From Erysipelothrix sp. UBA3383 (lineage in GTDB: Bacteria > Bacillota_I > Bacilli_A > Erysipelotrichales > Erysipelotrichaceae): 7,555 nucleotides of DNA. Below are positions 4,970-7,555 of the stretch, one piece after another. The first letter of the stretch is position 1, and every line of letters begins with the position of its first letter. The stretch lies in NCBI GenBank assembly GCA_002358955.1, contig DEPV01000129.1:6028-13582 (forward strand), read 5' to 3'. The notes below the pieces were generated by a model. The model was not told the DNA's origin, did no database searches, and worked only from the letters and a program-made list of their open reading frames with translations. The translations under genes and the position numbers were made by a program.

Positions 4970-5616
4970 TTAACCGCCTCCAATATGTCCATTACTTCTT
5001 TAAATACCAATTCAACAGCTTGTGCTGCATTGACATCTTTAACAAGTCCTTTTTCTCGGAAATAATCGATTACAGGAGCTGTTTCCTTTTCATAGATTTC
5101 ATAACGAACTTGTAGTTCTTTTTCGTTATCATCACTACGTTGGTAAGTTTCCCCACCACAAACATCACAAATACCTTCAACTTTCGAAGGTTTTGTATCG
5201 ATATGGTAGATTTCGCCACAATTCTTACACATTCTTCGTCCTGTAATACGACGAATCAGTTGATCATAATCAACCACAAGGTTGATCACAAGTTGAATTG
5301 GACGATCAATGTCATTAGACATTGCTTCGACAGCTTGTGCTTGATGAATATTTCTTGGATAACCATCCAATAAATAACCATTTAAGCAATCATCTTGAGA
5401 AATTCTTTCTTTAACCATACGATCTGTAACATCATCTGGAACCAGTTGACCTTGATCAATATAGCCTTTTGCTTCAATTCCCACCGGTGTTTGATCTGCA
5501 ATGGCAGCTCTAAACATATCTCCCGTTGAGATGTGAGTGATATTGTACGTGTCTACAATTTTTGCAGACATCGTACCTTTACCACTACCAGCAGGACCCA
5601 TAATTAATAAATTCAT
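4966..5616 (-). CDS. adk: Adenylate kinase, zinc LID type
   Basis: A 216-residue long-form adenylate kinase that interconverts ATP + AMP and 2 ADP. GPAGSGKGT (7-15) is the P-loop, STGDMFR (30-36) lies in the AMP-binding region, DGYPRN (84-89) is the Adk signature (usually DGFPRT), and RSDD (160-163) is in the LID. The LID holds Cys130, Cys133, Cys150 and Cys153, a four-cysteine zinc site found in Gram-positive adenylate kinases and absent from E. coli. The AGGAGG site ends nine bases before the ATG. It ends in TGA, the only TGA stop seen here, shared with the map ATG as ATGA; the family length ends at this codon, so TGA is read as stop. Confidence 0.98.
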   Translation of the reverse strand: MNLLIMGPAGSGKGTMSAKIVDTYNITHISTGDMFRAAIADQTPVGIEAKGYIDQGQLVPDDVTDRMVKERISQDDCLNGYLLDGYPRNIHQAQAVEAMSNDIDRPIQLVINLVVDYDQLIRRITGRRMCKNCGEIYHIDTKPSKVEGICDVCGGETYQRSDDNEKELQVRYEIYEKETAPVIDYFREKGLVKDVNAAQAVELVFKEVMDILEAVK

Positions 5617-5635
5617 TATAAAGACCCTCCTATTT

Positions 5636-6907
5636 TTACTTACTGAATAACCCTTGGTAAGAACGTTTTGCTGTTCTTCCCTTAAGTTCTTTAACTGTTT
5701 CTAGTGCAACCCCAACAACGATGATGATACCTGTACCACCAAGTGCTGCTTCTTTAGGAATTGCTGTGAACATTGGTAAGATGTTTGGTAAGATTGCAAT
5801 AAACGTTAAGAATAATGCTCCCAATACCGTAATACGATTTAGAATCGTACTGATGTAGTTCTTAGTATCTTTCCCTGGACGAACCCCTGGAATGTAAGAA
5901 CCGTTTTTACCAAAGTCTTCTGCAATTTTCTCAGGATCAACTTGTAAGTTAGTATAGAAGAATGTAAATGCGATAATTAATAACGCATAAACTACTAAAC
6001 CAACGGGGTGAGTTGTAACCATGTACTTAGATAAGAACTGGTATACAGCACCTTGGTTAATCCATGATAGCGCAATGATTGGAGCATTCATGATTGCCCC
6101 TGCAAAAATTACAGGTACAACAGATGCTGAGTTAATCATTAGAGGTAAGTGGTTGGTTTGACCACCACGTCCCTGTGTGCTTGATGTGTACTGAATTGTA
6201 ATCTTACGAACGGCACCGTTCATAAATACAACCAATACTACGATTGCAAAATATGATAAAACAAATAATCCAAATCCGACAAGTCCTGCAAGTGTATTAC
6301 CTTTAGTCATTGTTGTGAATGTTGAAATAAATGTTGATGGCAGGTTTGAAACAATCCCTGCAAAAATGATCATTGATAGACCATTTCCTACACCTTTCGA
6401 TGTAATTTGGTCTCCTAACCACAATAAGAACATGGTTCCAGCTGCCATGATTGTCCCCATGAAGAAGAAATCTGCAGGAGTGGAACTAATTAATATTTTT
6501 TGTTGTGAGTTAAAGATTCCGATTAAACCAATTGCCTGAACATAGGCTAATACAACACCTAAGTAACGCGTAATTGTATCAATTTGTTGTTTCCCTTTTT
6601 GACCTGACTTTGTAAGTTCAGTTAAATAAGGAATTACATCCATCGATAGTAACTGGATAATAATTGAAGCAGTAATGTATGGCCCAACCCCCAATGAGAA
6701 GATTGAGAATGACTGAATCATTCCACCACCCAGCATGTTCATCATATCAATGAATGTGTTTGATGATACACCAGCTCCAAGCTTTACAGTATCAATATTA
6801 GGAACAGAAATAACTGTTCCTAAGCGATATACTAGTAGCATTGCAAGCGTGAAGATGATTTTATTTCTGATTTCTTTGTTTTTAAATAGATCAGTTATAA
6901 ATCTCAT
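5636..6907 (-). CDS. secY: Preprotein translocase subunit SecY
   Basis: A 423-residue SecY (B. subtilis has 431), the channel of the Sec translocon in the cytoplasmic membrane. Ten hydrophobic segments can be placed at about 17-35, 75-90, 114-132, 146-166, 175-193, 206-229, 260-280, 303-320, 359-378 and 388-404. GGGMIQSFSIFSLGVGPYI (60-78) contains the plug and the start of TM2. YIPGVRPG (338-345) is the C5 loop with Arg343, matching the SecA-critical Arg357 of E. coli. The C4 loop (240-250) is about three residues shorter than in E. coli or Bacillus and lacks their AKR and paired basic residues. The ATG shares one base with the rplO stop (TAATG), and an AGAGGT ribosome binding site lies inside rplO. 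Partners secE and secG are encoded elsewhere. Confidence 0.98.
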   Translation of the reverse strand: MRFITDLFKNKEIRNKIIFTLAMLLVYRLGTVISVPNIDTVKLGAGVSSNTFIDMMNMLGGGMIQSFSIFSLGVGPYITASIIIQLLSMDVIPYLTELTKSGQKGKQQIDTITRYLGVVLAYVQAIGLIGIFNSQQKILISSTPADFFFMGTIMAAGTMFLLWLGDQITSKGVGNGLSMIIFAGIVSNLPSTFISTFTTMTKGNTLAGLVGFGLFVLSYFAIVVLVVFMNGAVRKITIQYTSSTQGRGGQTNHLPLMINSASVVPVIFAGAIMNAPIIALSWINQGAVYQFLSKYMVTTHPVGLVVYALLIIAFTFFYTNLQVDPEKIAEDFGKNGSYIPGVRPGKDTKNYISTILNRITVLGALFLTFIAILPNILPMFTAIPKEAALGGTGIIIVVGVALETVKELKGRTAKRSYQGLFSK

Positions 6908-7347
6908 TAGATAACCTCTGCTTTTCCACCTAGATTTTCAATTGCTTCAACTGCTGATTTTGAGAAAGCGTGAGCTTTCACTGTTAGTTTTTTCTCTAAG
7001 TTTCCTTGACCTAATACTTTGATTCCGTCAAGTTGCTTACGAACAATACGTTTTTCAATTAGTGTTTCAACTGTAACTTCTGCTCCGTCTTCGAATACAT
7101 TTAATGCATCCAAGTTAACGATTGCATAGTTAACACGGTTAATGTTGTTGAATCCACGTTTAGGAATACGTTTGAATAAAGGTGTTTGTCCACCTTCGAA
7201 TCCTAGTGCAACTCCACCACCACTACGAGCGTTTTGCCCTTTGTGACCTTTACCTGAAGTTTTACCAGTTCCTGATCCGTGTCCTCGTCCAATACGTTTA
7301 CGGTCTCGACGAGCACCTTCATTATATTGTAAATTATGTAATTTCAT
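6907..7347 (-). CDS. rplO: 50S ribosomal protein L15 (uL15)
   Basis: A 146-residue uL15, the standard bacterial length. It binds 23S rRNA through a long glycine- and arginine-rich N-terminal extension, seen here as RDRKRIGRGHGSGTGKTSGKG (within residues 14-36), followed by GQNARSGGGVALGFEGGQTP and RIPKRGFNN. The globular C-terminal domain ends in FSKSAVEAIENLGGKAEVI. The start is supported by AGGAGG (7354-7359) six bases before the ATG. Only 14 bases separate it from the rpsE stop, so the rpmD gene that usually lies between rpsE and rplO is absent. Its stop overlaps the secY start, which suggests coupled translation. Confidence 0.98.
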   Translation of the reverse strand: MKLHNLQYNEGARRDRKRIGRGHGSGTGKTSGKGHKGQNARSGGGVALGFEGGQTPLFKRIPKRGFNNINRVNYAIVNLDALNVFEDGAEVTVETLIEKRIVRKQLDGIKVLGQGNLEKKLTVKAHAFSKSAVEAIENLGGKAEVI

Positions 7348-7361
7348 GTTGGTCCTCCTTC

Positions 7362-7555
7362 TTATCGTACGTCTTGTACTTTAATTTCTCTTAATGCCGC
7401 AACTTCATCAACTGTTTTCATTTCATTCAACGCATTGAATGTAGCACGAATCATGTTGATTGGTGTACGTGAACCGATACATTTTGTTAGAACATCTGTA
7501 ACCCCTGCTAACTCCATGATATCACGGATAGCACCACCAGCGATAACTCCTGTAC
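7362..7555 (-). CDS. rpsE: 30S ribosomal protein S5 (uS5), C-terminal part, cut by the window edge
   Basis: The last 63 residues of S5 read from the window edge to a TAA at 7362-7364. TGVIAGGAIRDIMELAGVTD, then KCIGSRTPINMIRATFNAL, are characteristic of the S5 C-terminal domain, which has the ribosomal-S5-domain-2 fold and lies on the solvent side near the mRNA entry tunnel. The usual protein is about 165 residues, so roughly 100 lie outside the window. The tail ends KVQDVR, about normal length. It is too short to be found by length-based gene calling in this window. Next in the transcript is rplO, not rpmD. Confidence 0.96.
   Translation of the reverse strand, partial: TGVIAGGAIRDIMELAGVTDVLTKCIGSRTPINMIRATFNALNEMKTVDEVAALREIKVQDVR

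Noticed and set aside
5259..5288. GTTGATCA occurring twice, 22 bases apart, inside adk
   Set aside because: It encodes ordinary adk residues in different codon phases; a short AT-rich repeat of this kind is expected by chance.
1..7555. Mobile element, CRISPR, defence island or other new system
   Set aside because: There are no transposase or integrase motifs, no spaced repeats, no target-site duplications and no unknown multi-gene cassette. The genes are conserved housekeeping genes in near-standard order.

Overview
This window is the distal part of a bacterial spc/alpha ribosomal-protein operon, followed by two short monocistronic genes. Every gene lies on the minus strand, so transcription runs from base 7555 towards base 1. 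The organism looks like a low-GC member of the Bacillota: sampled lines are about 33-40% GC, the ribosome binding sites are strong AGGAGG types, and adenylate kinase has a four-cysteine zinc LID. TGA acts as a stop codon at the end of adk, which argues against the mollicute code in which TGA is Trp. The missing rpmD and the style of the proteins make me lean towards Erysipelotrichia or a close relative, but that is a guess.

Bases 7555 to 1094 hold, in transcription order, rpsE (C-terminal end only), rplO, secY, adk, map, infA, rpmJ, rpsM, rpsK, rpoA, rplQ and a trmR-like tRNA methyltransferase. They are tightly packed: adk/map share ATGA, rplO/secY and map/infA share TAATG, and the rpoA and rpmJ stop codons lie inside the next gene's Shine-Dalgarno sequence. 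rpmJ (37 codons, 3847-3960) is easy to miss because it is so short. The unit ends at a hairpin-plus-T-tract terminator (1074-1095) that overlaps the trmR stop codon. The products supply ribosome parts (S5, L15, L36, S13, S11, L17), the SecY translocon, initiation factor IF-1, N-terminal Met removal, adenylate homeostasis and the RNA polymerase alpha subunit. A tRNA wobble-modification enzyme is added at the end.

Bases 1093 to 1 hold a small YtxH-like membrane-anchored protein with its own promoter and terminator, then the N-terminal half of pepT (tripeptidase) with its own promoter. The 146-base gap between them holds the pepT promoter, a 10-bp palindrome and the ytxH terminator.

I found no mobile element, CRISPR array, structural RNA gene, defence system or other new system; this is mostly a conserved housekeeping region. 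The points worth a second look are the absence of rpmD (uL30) from its usual place, a SecY with a shortened and less basic C4 loop, a trmR gene with no visible ribosome binding site and a short N terminus, and a palindromic 10-mer (TGATGCATCA) that occurs three times within 1.15 kb, always in the same reading frame.
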